Below are positions 17,501 through 23,898 of a stretch of 31,635 nt of DNA, piece by piece. The DNA is from Methanobacteriota archaeon. GTDB taxonomy: Archaea; Thermoplasmatota; Poseidoniia; Poseidoniales; SP79. Location: NCBI GenBank assembly GCA_002715545.1, contig PAZI01000054.1:1-31635 (forward strand), read 5' to 3'. Under the pieces are notes generated by a model. That model was not told where the DNA came from and made no database searches. It was given only the letters and a program-made list of their open reading frames with translations. How positions within the stretch are numbered: position 1 is the first letter of the stretch; every line of letters starts with the position of its first letter. The translations under genes and the position numbers were made by a program.

Positions 17501-20500
17501 CCCTGCATCGTTTCATACGGGGGCGCGGTAAACACGCTGACGGATCACCGCGTGCGTGGTATCACGCAACCCCGAACGGTATCGCGCTTGGTGCCGACAA
17601 GAACCCGATCCTCAATCCGTCTGAAACCGGCCAGCAAGGTGACGGCATCTACCTCTCAATAAACCCAAACGTCGTGCAAGAGGTCTACGCTAATCGACCG
17701 ACCCTGGGCGCACTGCGACAGATGTTCAACGCCGACGAAATCGCAGGCGTCGATGAGCTGATCGAGCAGCGCATGACAATGGTTGAGGACATCCGATACC
17801 TAAACGAGATGATCGTCACTCAAGAGCGCAGCGTGTCCCCGCTGGACATACTCGGTGATGCAGGCGACATCCAAATGGGCGTCAACAAGGACTTAATCCA
17901 AGACCTCAAGGCCGATCTTAAAGGACGCGCCGATCTGCTCGAATTTATTGACGATGAGCTTGAAGCGCTCACCGGCACACGCGTATCCCCTGACGTCCTG
18001 CCGGTAGTGGTAAGCACTCAAAAATCCTTTAACGCTCACAGCAAATCAATCTACGCGAAAGACGATCAGGAAATCCTCGACATTATCGACGAGGTGGCAA
18101 ACACGCCCGGCATCGATGTCGATGTCGTCGACAGGTTCTACGCTCGTCTGCCAGAAACATTTTCAGGTGAGGAATTTTACGGCGGGACCGCGACCGGCCT
18201 TCGAGGTGAGGCTGTCGAAATGGACGGCGTCATCAACCTCCTAGCTCGCCTCGCCGGAGAAACAGAAGCCAGCGGCGTAACGCGAAACGACTTCAACGAA
18301 ATGCTCCGTCGCTTGGGTTACGACTCGATTTACACGGAGACAACCAACAAATCAGACAGCATGTTGCCTGTCTCGCACGACACGCTGGTCGTGTTCGACA
18401 GCAACAATGTGAAACATATCGACGCCGAAAACTTCGACGGCGACGAACCCTACCTCTACAAGTCCAGCATAGACGCACCCGAGTTTTTCCCATCAGCAGG
18501 CGTCATAAACGGTGCGATGGAAACGACGGGTATGCCCGACTACCGGGGAGCGGGGACAACCTGGGCATCCGCTATTGAAGAATCAGGTCACCCAGCCTCT
18601 GTATCCAAGGCGATGCAGCAAATGCTGGCGGGCCGCATTCCTGACGATGCAGACGCGCAGCCGCTCTTCAAACAGATGCTGCCGCAAATCCGTACCAACG
18701 CTCGCCGCCTGCGTGACAGCGGCGCACACTGGATCGCCGACTTCCTACAGCCAAACAGCGGCGCAGGAATGTTCGAAAAACTCGACGTGGCAACAGCCCG
18801 CACTCTGATGCCGATCTACAAGGTGCTGAATGACCTGCCGGGCGCAAACAACGCGGCCAAGCGCTTTGTCAGAAGCGCCAACCCATTCAAGAAACCGATC
18901 CCCGCGCATGTCGAGATCGTGTCCGCGATCCGCAGGGGCGATCCGAGCAGCCTGTCCCCCGAACAGAAGGTTGCATACGACGCATTAAAGGGTGCGTTCG
19001 AGCAAACGCTACGTCGCATGAGAGAGGCAGGCATCACAGTCGGTGACGTGGGACCAAATTATTTCCCACAAGTCCACGATGTGGACATGATGGCTCGTAA
19101 AAAAGACAAATACATTGCGAGTTTTGCTAAATACTTTAAGCGCGAAGGCGATGTTGAGGGCCGTCCGATCACAGAGGACGAAGCAGAAGCTATCGCATCT
19201 CGCATGTTCAAGAAGATGACCGACGACGAAGGCGTCTATATGCCGCCTCGGGCGGAAACGGCAGGCGAGAACGCCGACCACATCGACCACAACCGTCTCA
19301 TCCAGCTCCACAAGTTGGATGCAGACGGCAAGCTGGTCTACGAAAACGAACTCAAAGACATCGAAGAATTTCTCGTCAATGATCCTGAGACGATCATCGG
19401 CAAATACCACCTCGCGGCTGAACGCCGCATCATGCTGACTGAGCGCTTTGGCGTGAATATGCACGGGTACAGAGACTATCTCGCTCTCGCAGCTCACGGC
19501 CCGGACGCACTGACCAAACTCCTGTCTACAGACAAGATCATCACGATCCGCAACTCTGTCATCGGAGAAGAAGGTCCGCAGACGGTAGGCGAGCAGGTCA
19601 TCTTGGCCCGCAAGCCATTCCCAAACGAGCAAGCCGCTGCGCAAATGTCATCGGAACTGATCGCGCTGGCTCGCCAAGGCAAGCACGATGACGTTGCCCG
19701 TCTCCTCGATGATCTCAAACCCGACGCCGGTAGCTCTTGGCAGAAGCGTAGCGAGGCCATCAAGCAGGCTCTCAAGGACTTTGGCGGCCGCCGTCAGGGA
19801 ATGCACCAGAGCGAGATCGAGTTCATGGAGCAGACGTTCCGTCTCATGAACAACAAGCCAGCTCCGGGCAACGCCCAGATGTACGCATTCAGCAAGAACG
19901 CGAAGGCGCTCGGCAACATCATGTACCTCGGCTTCACGACGCTGACCTCGACCACAGACGTTGTCCTTCCACTCCTCCGCACCGGCCAATTTGGAACGTG
20001 GGTGAAGGGTCTCGCCCGCTATGCTGCCGATCCCAACCATCGTGATGCCATGAAGAACTCAGGCACGATGATGGGCAACATCCTGCACGGCCACCTCGCC
20101 AACCTTTACGGATCGCAGAGCGGCAAATACAGCACAGCCTTCTTCAATGCCATCGGCCTTACACCGTGGACAAACATCATGCGGAATGTCGCAGGCTCGG
20201 TCGCGCTTGAGTTCCTGCGTGCCGAAGCCCGTGTGATGCACAAGCGAGCGGGACGACCAAATCGCGCATTCCGAATGGCGAAGAAACGATTGGAGCACTA
20301 CGGCCTGTCCGAGTACGGCGATCCTAACGCACCGATCTCGCTCGATAGTCCAGAGGCTCTAAACGACCCGAAGGTTTCAGAAGCTCTCGTTAAGTTCGCA
20401 GGCGAAACACTCTTTGCGCCGAACCGCAACGATATCCCTCTCTGGGCACAAACGCCGGTCGGTGAGCTGATGTTCCATCTCAAGTCATTCCCTTTGATGA

Positions 20501-21168
20501 TGGGCCGCCTGTCACGCAACATCATGGAGGATGCTTACACCTACGTCCGCACAGCCGGTAAGGACGGAGACATCAAGCCGCTCTTCTTCATGATGACCGC
20601 AGCCCCGGCAATGGGCACGGGGACACTGGGCCTCAAGGACATCATCCAATCGCGCGGCGGCGATGACGAACGCAGCCCAGAGTTCCGCGAGCGTACATTC
20701 GAAAAACTAGCCGCCAACTTTGGCTTCGAGAGCAAAGTGCGCGGAAAAATATCAACACCGTTCGGGGACGCCCCGGCTGACGAATTTCTCGGCTGGTATC
20801 TCGAAGGGATGCTCCAGCTTGGCGGCCTCGGTCTCATCGCAGAGCTGATGTATAACACCGCCGCTCAAGCCGATAACGGGGCATGGGGACAGGTTCGTGT
20901 CCTCTCCAACATCTTCGGCCCGACCTTCGGCCACATCCCGTCCGCTCTCAACGTGTTCGCTGGCATGACAGACCAAAAGCCATCCAACTACAAGGAGCGG
21001 CAGGCTGTCCGCGAACTCGCAAGCCGCGTCCCTGTCCTCGGTGGCGTCCGTGCCATTCGAGAAGGCACCGTAGACGCCATAGCAGGCGAACAAACCAAAC
21101 GCCGCAGCAAATCCACAAACGGCTGGGTCTCTAAAAATAGCAGCGGTTGGAAGGCGTCTGGCTGGTGA
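11521..21168 (+). CDS. Giant polyvalent virion protein: metallopeptidase-like, ADP-ribosyltransferase-like and large C-terminal domains
   Basis: 3,215 residues with a GTG start and GGAG upstream. A Gly/Ala-rich, weakly hydrophobic segment lies at 217-242 (AAGFGAVGGGVLGGAFGAV). Acidic coiled coils at 250-440 are followed by a Pro/Ala linker at about 432-460. A zinc-peptidase signature HEVAH sits at 1270-1274, with candidate third ligand E1326 in SPQEFFANTF. An acidic patch spans 1490-1530. An ADP-ribosyltransferase-like region spans about 2005-2305: YHATP (2014-2018), GDGIYLS (2040-2046), RLGYDSIY (2264-2271) and LVVFDSNNVKHI (2289-2300). The last 550 residues are helical, with LGNIMYLGFTTLTSTTDVVL and PLWAQTPVGELMFHLKSF, like the C-terminal regions of giant injected phage proteins. 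It probably travels in the head and enters the cell with the DNA. I see no vRNA-polymerase motif. Confidence 0.85.
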   Translation: MKLFTDSWRDLPQPTQAPVSPNAYTSLDYNEIKSNPQFLEDLRTHYGQEVGTNDPDKLIDAFFRDRLKSDLNSVSLGEDVYAAYSADTEGRERMKRLQAVYDKSPLFFRDDLGRFGQAADTIAGSLLTDPINYVGFGFGGIAAREVAKAGAKAALKSGTILSRSALAGRSALAGAKRGAIAEAVVNAPIEAAFDAATQARDMKLGLQNEYDVGRTGIAAGFGAVGGGVLGGAFGAVGGATVGRARGIRDAEAEIAAERLVEEEEALEAQRLIDEEAARPAAELAARQQEAGDLFPDEPRIEPEPSSEQEIDRVLNYRIEQLRAQLARARRDGEDTSAITKALTAARSLQIKRSTLDERMAAVEQQLASSDPAEIKKGERALQALEEEQADISGLTLEDIDARTEVGGGTPDLFQADQAAAQAAPDVQRVPEAGDTVPAPEEAPAAPEPEAPAAPEAVPDPIDDLVARAREGMPAFITNAMRAAARRVGAEIEQTDTPDDVINKIAAKREEADLDVPQFLDRRAETTEDIIDDVESGSATTDQAAERLEAIDVDPADVGGEVLDAAALADAQRALEEPEVDEAVPLIKESQQAIADKIGTVTQARKIINAAAGGKKLPKAERQQLAAQVARVVNQVESDFVSELEAIYDASPDLILDEVFIERLIEDMPQLKRFDDNINRKDIARRLYKKFKSTDTQQSLFDPETELSEVEQTEFTRRMANMRRQIIKEFPDAPEAFVELRLRNASDDLVEDIIRRRRTATDTSSPLGRIDDTMPVVAGRTVERVISRGAATPENVGGQQRAGRVQGFLRKSNKQGIVGQLDTGKTGRKARFPSLPEIVADLEIQESRRATQMRGLTAAKIGEKMASGEIANIDFSARPFTASSRTRVVDGAPLKRGEEGVYDPIHKRAYRHRVNMEKDRDGFASGRIAPVKPINAKPDPEQPEPAKPEYVKEAPPEPDITEPTSVPELAVAYKNGELTLEEFLARAGLDQKKTDPAPEAAAPEAAPAEQPRKAPSSTDEFIAAANAVNIPEGEILAVRLKDDPNEVRIPSSRQITDADTYGEALAKVIGKKPADQFELVTVPAGTRSRSISAAQNAQPIDVAAPRPERASATKRELPPFLQDIQSATVYLPEELGGRQTVLDAHKRLIMLHNMTWEEANQAISFNINDIIAIEEAFERQNISYRLQNTDRHSAIQAVQDIFSGVSVEDAVSARDFLRRLGGNRNEAPRFFQKGADPSQGQGAFNTLTNEIVLRPEDPLFHITPPISKLYHEVAHWAYMNILTAQDRITFLRYIQKRLDSELPQDVINDLYGSQTGATGNFDYSPQEFFANTFDQWVMGNKSPEIETILQRLSEIVRNVIEYFIGKSPIVDPELDMLFRKILPDEFQGEIDLPSEDIVKQAATPGGQLAAGKLFQLDDARRTIHDAIESEDPMRMREVANDMAREALGLSRLNLLTKAKFRASDGSIRRSKTGGRLRALAMRGFEATQDKESFEDASLFKDADNYDYDEFESFEEGYDFFDGANEAFAELEDRGFSVSDVPAEYTGEVANSVEILDVLNRLDEEFRLAGRDLSQRFFNMENANIEGLRNPFSRYDKYIHPNARKAIGRANAKRARQENKALEEASSKKKPEVRSTPDDAAKSPRAMSARELAEKYNSLEPSTERTRIAKEIKRMAAAEPEVSGVKISKEVKRLRIDDLADLVQNGTAKQSAQALAELARRSDGKVPSYAFKKPTQPEVRGAISREVEDTTGTTSDTNPFPAARAQLRNILEQMTHRDAEVDSVMKTITYRIFNLAGLSVHGTPEDMNVITSWDIRNMTDSPISQLDEVASQEDIRILQGAMRKLAVSVQKMNANASNEADVVNELYEMISSSTAISNEAYLNNLELRDVLGDNAAVSSVIIDPDNIPRLGQSEKGEQFIEKMRAQVAYVLNGLITGPTARRELAALTHYGDMFADIAPEKSVHDMFFHSRTAPASVAADYFKQAVEKMSIGRAAALHRFIRGRGKHADGSPRAWYHATPNGIALGADKNPILNPSETGQQGDGIYLSINPNVVQEVYANRPTLGALRQMFNADEIAGVDELIEQRMTMVEDIRYLNEMIVTQERSVSPLDILGDAGDIQMGVNKDLIQDLKADLKGRADLLEFIDDELEALTGTRVSPDVLPVVVSTQKSFNAHSKSIYAKDDQEILDIIDEVANTPGIDVDVVDRFYARLPETFSGEEFYGGTATGLRGEAVEMDGVINLLARLAGETEASGVTRNDFNEMLRRLGYDSIYTETTNKSDSMLPVSHDTLVVFDSNNVKHIDAENFDGDEPYLYKSSIDAPEFFPSAGVINGAMETTGMPDYRGAGTTWASAIEESGHPASVSKAMQQMLAGRIPDDADAQPLFKQMLPQIRTNARRLRDSGAHWIADFLQPNSGAGMFEKLDVATARTLMPIYKVLNDLPGANNAAKRFVRSANPFKKPIPAHVEIVSAIRRGDPSSLSPEQKVAYDALKGAFEQTLRRMREAGITVGDVGPNYFPQVHDVDMMARKKDKYIASFAKYFKREGDVEGRPITEDEAEAIASRMFKKMTDDEGVYMPPRAETAGENADHIDHNRLIQLHKLDADGKLVYENELKDIEEFLVNDPETIIGKYHLAAERRIMLTERFGVNMHGYRDYLALAAHGPDALTKLLSTDKIITIRNSVIGEEGPQTVGEQVILARKPFPNEQAAAQMSSELIALARQGKHDDVARLLDDLKPDAGSSWQKRSEAIKQALKDFGGRRQGMHQSEIEFMEQTFRLMNNKPAPGNAQMYAFSKNAKALGNIMYLGFTTLTSTTDVVLPLLRTGQFGTWVKGLARYAADPNHRDAMKNSGTMMGNILHGHLANLYGSQSGKYSTAFFNAIGLTPWTNIMRNVAGSVALEFLRAEARVMHKRAGRPNRAFRMAKKRLEHYGLSEYGDPNAPISLDSPEALNDPKVSEALVKFAGETLFAPNRNDIPLWAQTPVGELMFHLKSFPLMMGRLSRNIMEDAYTYVRTAGKDGDIKPLFFMMTAAPAMGTGTLGLKDIIQSRGGDDERSPEFRERTFEKLAANFGFESKVRGKISTPFGDAPADEFLGWYLEGMLQLGGLGLIAELMYNTAAQADNGAWGQVRVLSNIFGPTFGHIPSALNVFAGMTDQKPSNYKERQAVRELASRVPVLGGVRAIREGTVDAIAGEQTKRRSKSTNGWVSKNSSGWKASGW

Positions 21169-21671
21169 CCATCGACATAAACCAATTCCGCGAAGAGATC
21201 GTGCGGCCCGTACTCCACGATCTCAAGATGTATTCACCTGTCGCCGAGAACCTAATCATGGGGACAGCGGCTCAGGAAAGCGGGTTCACCTACATCAAGC
21301 AGCTTGGCGGCGGCCCGGCTCTCGGAATGTTCCAGGTTGAGCCTGCAACAGCCGAGGACATCCTATTTCGATATCTCAAAATTCGCTCAGATTTGAGGGG
21401 TCGATTTGAGCAAGCCGTCCAGATCGTGCCGCCACACACCATAGACTGGGACAACACCACCATAGGGATGGTGTCAGAACGCCTGATCTACGATCTGCGT
21501 TTTGGTGTCGCTCTTTGCCGTCTGCGCTACTGGATGGTGCCGGAAAAAATGCCCTCTAACGCGGACGACCTCCCCGGCCTCGCGCGCTATTACAAGAAGC
21601 ACTACAACACGCCGCTTGGAAAAGCGACGGAACACGAATTCTTGTCCAACTATCGTAGGTACGTTCGATGA
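21165..21671 (+). CDS. Endolysin / transglycosylase-like muralytic enzyme
   Basis: 168 residues from GTG 21165, which overlaps the giant gene's TGA (GTGA). A TTG at 21147 would add six residues inside the giant gene and is less likely. The core TAAQESGF (catalytic Glu candidate E38), then LGGGPALGMFQVEPAT (47-62) matches a family of phage lysozyme-like enzymes in which Glu precedes a G.ALG..Q.EP block. It would cut peptidoglycan. There is no signal peptide, so export depends on the holin encoded next. The C-terminal half (LRFGVALCRLRYWMVPEKMP) is helical. The enzyme class is inferred from the motif; the exact chemistry is not settled. Confidence 0.72.
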   Translation: MTIDINQFREEIVRPVLHDLKMYSPVAENLIMGTAAQESGFTYIKQLGGGPALGMFQVEPATAEDILFRYLKIRSDLRGRFEQAVQIVPPHTIDWDNTTIGMVSERLIYDLRFGVALCRLRYWMVPEKMPSNADDLPGLARYYKKHYNTPLGKATEHEFLSNYRRYVR

Positions 21672-21859
21672 ACCCGGTATTCACTATGATCTTGCAACGC
21701 GCCAAGGAACCCAGCAGTTACGCTGCCATCGCATCCATCCTCGCTATGGTCGGCGTCAACATCGGTGAAGAGATGTGGTCTCACATCGTCATGGGCATCA
21801 CGTCAGTAGCCGCTGTCGTCGGTATTATGATGTCTGAAAAAGGCAAACCTGACGCGTGA
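21668..21859 (+). CDS. Holin-like small membrane protein
   Basis: 63 residues, starting in an ATGA overlap with the endolysin stop. Two hydrophobic segments, about 18-31 (YAAIASILAMVGVNI) and 38-56 (HIVMGITSVAAVVGIMMS), are separated by a short acidic turn (GEEMW). A charged tail (EKGKPDA) closes it. Size, two-segment topology and position between endolysin and spanins match phage holins, which open the inner membrane at lysis time. Known families share the pattern of a small loop with a Trp and an EKG-like end, but I could not confirm the family. Confidence 0.75.
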   Translation: MNPVFTMILQRAKEPSSYAAIASILAMVGVNIGEEMWSHIVMGITSVAAVVGIMMSEKGKPDA

Positions 21860-22029
21860 TGCTTGTTTTCACTATCGTTGTGGTCGCCGTGGCAGCCGGG
21901 GGTTGTGCCTATTTTTATGTTAAAAACAAAAACCTCAAGGCCGTCTCTGAGGCGCGTAGCCGCATGGACAGCGTTGATGACATGTCTTCTGGTGATGCCA
22001 CTAAGCGGATGCGTGACGGTCGCTACTAG
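21859..22029 (+). CDS. Inner-membrane spanin-like protein (Rz-like), 56 residues
   Basis: Starts in a TGATG overlap with the holin stop. Residues 2-20 form one hydrophobic segment (LVFTIVVVAVAAGGCAYFY), followed by a short charged helix (KNKNLKAVSEARSRMDSVDD) and a basic end (KRMRDGRY). A lipoprotein gene in a different frame starts inside it (21917). Nested Rz/Rz1 architecture of this kind is typical of two-component spanins, which fuse the inner and outer membranes at lysis. At 56 residues it is short for an i-spanin, whose coiled coil normally reaches across the periplasm, so the role is probable but not certain. Confidence 0.6.
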   Translation: MLVFTIVVVAVAAGGCAYFYVKNKNLKAVSEARSRMDSVDDMSSGDATKRMRDGRY

Positions 22030-22297
22030 CACCGTTGGCGCAGGAGCGTCGGTCGCTGGTGCTTATTTCGACTATTTAACATCCGAGAAGGGCGAACCTG
22101 TCATCGTGACGCCGCCCATCGTCGAATACAGCAAGGACATTCAGTCGAGGGCGGCTGACGAGCTGGACAAGCTATCTCACGCCTGTCCCCGCGATGTCGT
22201 CACTCCTGACTGTTCGGCGCTTTCTCGGATGATTGCGGACTACGGAACCCTCCGACAGAAGATTCGTGCTGCACAGCAGAAATCGGTTCAGCCATAG
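21917..22297 (+). CDS. Outer-membrane lipoprotein, o-spanin-like (Rz1-like)
   Basis: 126 residues from ATG 21917. The basic n-region (KTKTSRPSLRR) leads into a hydrophobic core (VAAWTALMTCLLVMP) and the lipobox LSGC with C32, a clear signal peptidase II site. The mature part has Gly/Ala/Thr followed by a helical segment with three further cysteines or so (SHACPRDVVTPDC), which may form a disulfide. The first 113 bases overlap the Rz-like gene in another frame. The last 98 bases overlap the minus-strand diphosphohydrolase gene. A TTG at 21863 would put residues before a good signal peptide and is rejected. At about 95 mature residues it is large for Rz1, perhaps compensating for the short partner. 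Confidence 0.72.
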   Translation: MLKTKTSRPSLRRVAAWTALMTCLLVMPLSGCVTVATSTVGAGASVAGAYFDYLTSEKGEPVIVTPPIVEYSKDIQSRAADELDKLSHACPRDVVTPDCSALSRMIADYGTLRQKIRAAQQKSVQP

Positions 22298-22604
22298 GTC
22301 GGTCGTCAGCACCAATCTCGCGCATATAATAAGTGTAGATCGCTAACGCATTCCACGCGGCAGCAATCATATGGTGCGTACCATTCTCGGGATCATGATC
22401 TTCGCCTGTTTGCCACGCCATGACGTGACGCATCATGGACGCATAGGGGACATTCCATTCTGTCCCCTTTTCCCAGTTCCGCTCGGCGTATTTTTCGGCA
22501 CCTTTGCCATAATGCTCTGCCAGAGCGTACAGCGCCTCTGGCGGCAGCAAATCAAACCGCGCCTTATACTTATTATAACGTAGCGCTTTCTCTTCCTTAC
22601 TCAT
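22200..22604 (-). CDS. dATP/dGTP diphosphohydrolase-like protein (MazG-type fold)
   Basis: 134 residues. The first 100 carry the family pattern KARFDLLPPEALYALAEHY, then GAEKY (35-39), NWEKG (43-47), MRHVMAWQTGEDHDPENGTH (58-77) and AAAWNAL. These are the conserved acidic and histidine positions of the dATP/dGTP diphosphohydrolase N-terminal family, all-alpha NTP pyrophosphatases that turn dNTPs into dNMPs. In cyanophage S-2L a related enzyme (MazZ) makes dGMP for 2-aminoadenine DNA. The C-terminal 30 residues are unstructured and overlap the Rz1-like gene antisense. GAGG lies five bases before the ATG. It follows the deoxyribosyltransferase-like gene with no gap, so the two are probably co-transcribed. 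Confidence 0.8.
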   Translation of the reverse strand: MSKEEKALRYNKYKARFDLLPPEALYALAEHYGKGAEKYAERNWEKGTEWNVPYASMMRHVMAWQTGEDHDPENGTHHMIAAAWNALAIYTYYMREIGADDRPMAEPISAVQHESSVGGFRSPQSSEKAPNSQE

Positions 22605-23057
22605 CTATACCTCGTCGAAAAGAACATTAAGCACGGCAGCCGCTTCCTCGATGCTGTCTACCGTCCATCCCGCCAGATGCTCAACAAACGGGTGAGCGTG
22701 CGCCTTCTCCTTGTCTGACCGGATGACGATAACGGGCTTCTGCAACATGTCCGCCCAGCCGATCTCAACCATCGATCCAATCGAGGTACGCTCATTCTCG
22801 TCAGGAAAGTGTGCGACGACCGCATCAGCACGACGCACATCCATGCGGCATTTCGCAATGATTGCCGCACCCCGGTTCATGATGTCCCCATCCACTTCAA
22901 GTGGCAGCTCCTCGTCTTCCATGAAATATTCGAGGCCGCGCAGCGGGGACAGAAACCTTATGTGCGTCTCGCACAGCTCGCGCATCTTGTCGCGCCAATC
23001 GATGCACTCGCCATATGTCCTCGTCGCCATTGGACCCGCAAGATAAACCCTACCCAT
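22605..23057 (-). CDS. Nucleoside 2-deoxyribosyltransferase-like protein
   Basis: 150 residues from ATG at 23057. It begins MGRVYLAGPM, the first strand and nucleotide-binding loop of the nucleoside deoxyribosyltransferase family. Also present are IAKCRMDVRRADAVVAHF and SIGSMVEIGWADML, where E98 is the expected catalytic Glu, then the strand KPVIVIRSD. Members move deoxyribose between bases or hydrolyse dNMPs (Rcl/DNPH1-like). The ATG at 23057 has GGGAG upstream and starts right at the first strand. ATG 23093, with AGAGGA, would add 12 residues and cannot be excluded. It overlaps the upstream nuclease gene by 8 bases. With the next gene it points to altered nucleotide pools. Confidence 0.78.
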   Translation of the reverse strand: MGRVYLAGPMATRTYGECIDWRDKMRELCETHIRFLSPLRGLEYFMEDEELPLEVDGDIMNRGAAIIAKCRMDVRRADAVVAHFPDENERTSIGSMVEIGWADMLQKPVIVIRSDKEKAHAHPFVEHLAGWTVDSIEEAAAVLNVLFDEV

Positions 23058-23850
23058 CGCGCGGCTCCCAAAAGTTGAAATCATCGCAGACATAGTCGTC
23101 CTCTACGTCCTGTTCATGCTGATTGCAGTACCATCCGCCCATCTCTTTGGCTGTACCGCTCAAACAACTACGGCATGTCGAAACCTTCGGGCGCTCGCCC
23201 AGCCAGCAGCTCCCACGCTGGAAGCAACCACGGCAGCGCCAATCGTCTATATTTTTTGTGATCTTCGGAGCGTCCCCGCGCATCACGCGCTCGATCCGGT
23301 CGAGGATCGCGGACGCCTCAAACTCGTCGTAGGTGACGATCTCGCTCAGATACTCGCTTGTATTCTTATTATACGCGACGAACACACAGCTCCCAATGCC
23401 CGACATCGCCATCATCATCTGCATCTGGCTTTGGTAGCGCGGGTGCGACGAGCGCACACCTTTCTTTTTGCACTCTTTCCACTTGCGGTCGTTCATGCTT
23501 TTGATCTCCAGCAGCCGCAGCTCGCCGTCGTACTGCATCTGACCATCTGCGTGGGCCTGCACATGATCGCCGTGCGAGCGGTACTCAAATTGCCGTCCTG
23601 TCAGCCCATCAACCTCGAACACATCGATCTCAGCCTTCTTGAGATCAGCGACAACGATGTCCTCGATGACATGCCCCATCTTGAAAATGCGTTTTAGCTT
23701 GGCCGATGGGGGTGTCTCGGGAAAACCACGAAAAGCAAAGCTCTGTTCGGCAAGACAATCGCCGCCGACCGATGACGCACCAATGTACTTACGCTTCTGA
23801 TCGCGGCCTTCGCGTTCGTATGCTTCGTCAATCTTGTCTTCGATGCTCAT
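23050..23850 (-). CDS. Cas4/RecB-like PD-(D/E)XK exonuclease with Fe-S and zinc-ribbon cysteines
   Basis: 266 residues. Nuclease motifs in order are GHVIED with H60/E63, HADG with D102, LLEIKS with E115 and K117, and QSQMQMMMA (about 140-148). C32 near the N terminus plus C206-x2-C209-x5-C215 gives the four-cysteine layout of AddB/Cas4-type 4Fe-4S nucleases. A second cluster (C226-x2-C229, then GGWYC at 242 and H245) could be a zinc ribbon. It would trim DNA ends for the neighbouring annealing/recombination proteins. The start directly follows the T-run of a terminator-like hairpin (see 23851-23895) and has no ribosome binding site in the usual place. Confidence 0.8.
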   Translation of the reverse strand: MSIEDKIDEAYEREGRDQKRKYIGASSVGGDCLAEQSFAFRGFPETPPSAKLKRIFKMGHVIEDIVVADLKKAEIDVFEVDGLTGRQFEYRSHGDHVQAHADGQMQYDGELRLLEIKSMNDRKWKECKKKGVRSSHPRYQSQMQMMMAMSGIGSCVFVAYNKNTSEYLSEIVTYDEFEASAILDRIERVMRGDAPKITKNIDDWRCRGCFQRGSCWLGERPKVSTCRSCLSGTAKEMGGWYCNQHEQDVEDDYVCDDFNFWEPRDG

Positions 23851-23895
23851 AAAAAAAGAACCGGGGGTGGTGGCGGACCCCCGGCTCCTCCCCCA
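23851..23895 (-). terminator. Terminator-like hairpin between Shine-Dalgarno and start of the exonuclease gene
   Basis: Read on the minus strand: GGGGGAGGAG, then CCGGGGGT, eight loop bases, ACCCCCGG (perfect 8-bp stem, plus-strand 23861-23868 with 23877-23884), then TTCTTTTTTT, then ATG. It has the full form of an intrinsic terminator after the ssDNA-binding protein gene. Folding the hairpin also brings the strong GGAGGAG upstream of it near the exonuclease ATG. It may be a leaky terminator, a structured ribosome-binding spacer, or both. Confidence 0.75.
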
Positions 23896-23898
23896 AGG

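Noticed and set aside
11521..21168. N4-type virion RNA polymerase, suggested by the size and position of the giant protein
   Set aside because: No single-subunit polymerase motifs were found in the central part; peptidase-like and ADP-ribosyltransferase-like motifs are there instead.
22371..22583. 70-codon plus-strand frame
   Set aside because: Antisense to the diphosphohydrolase gene, whose conserved motifs are unmistakable.
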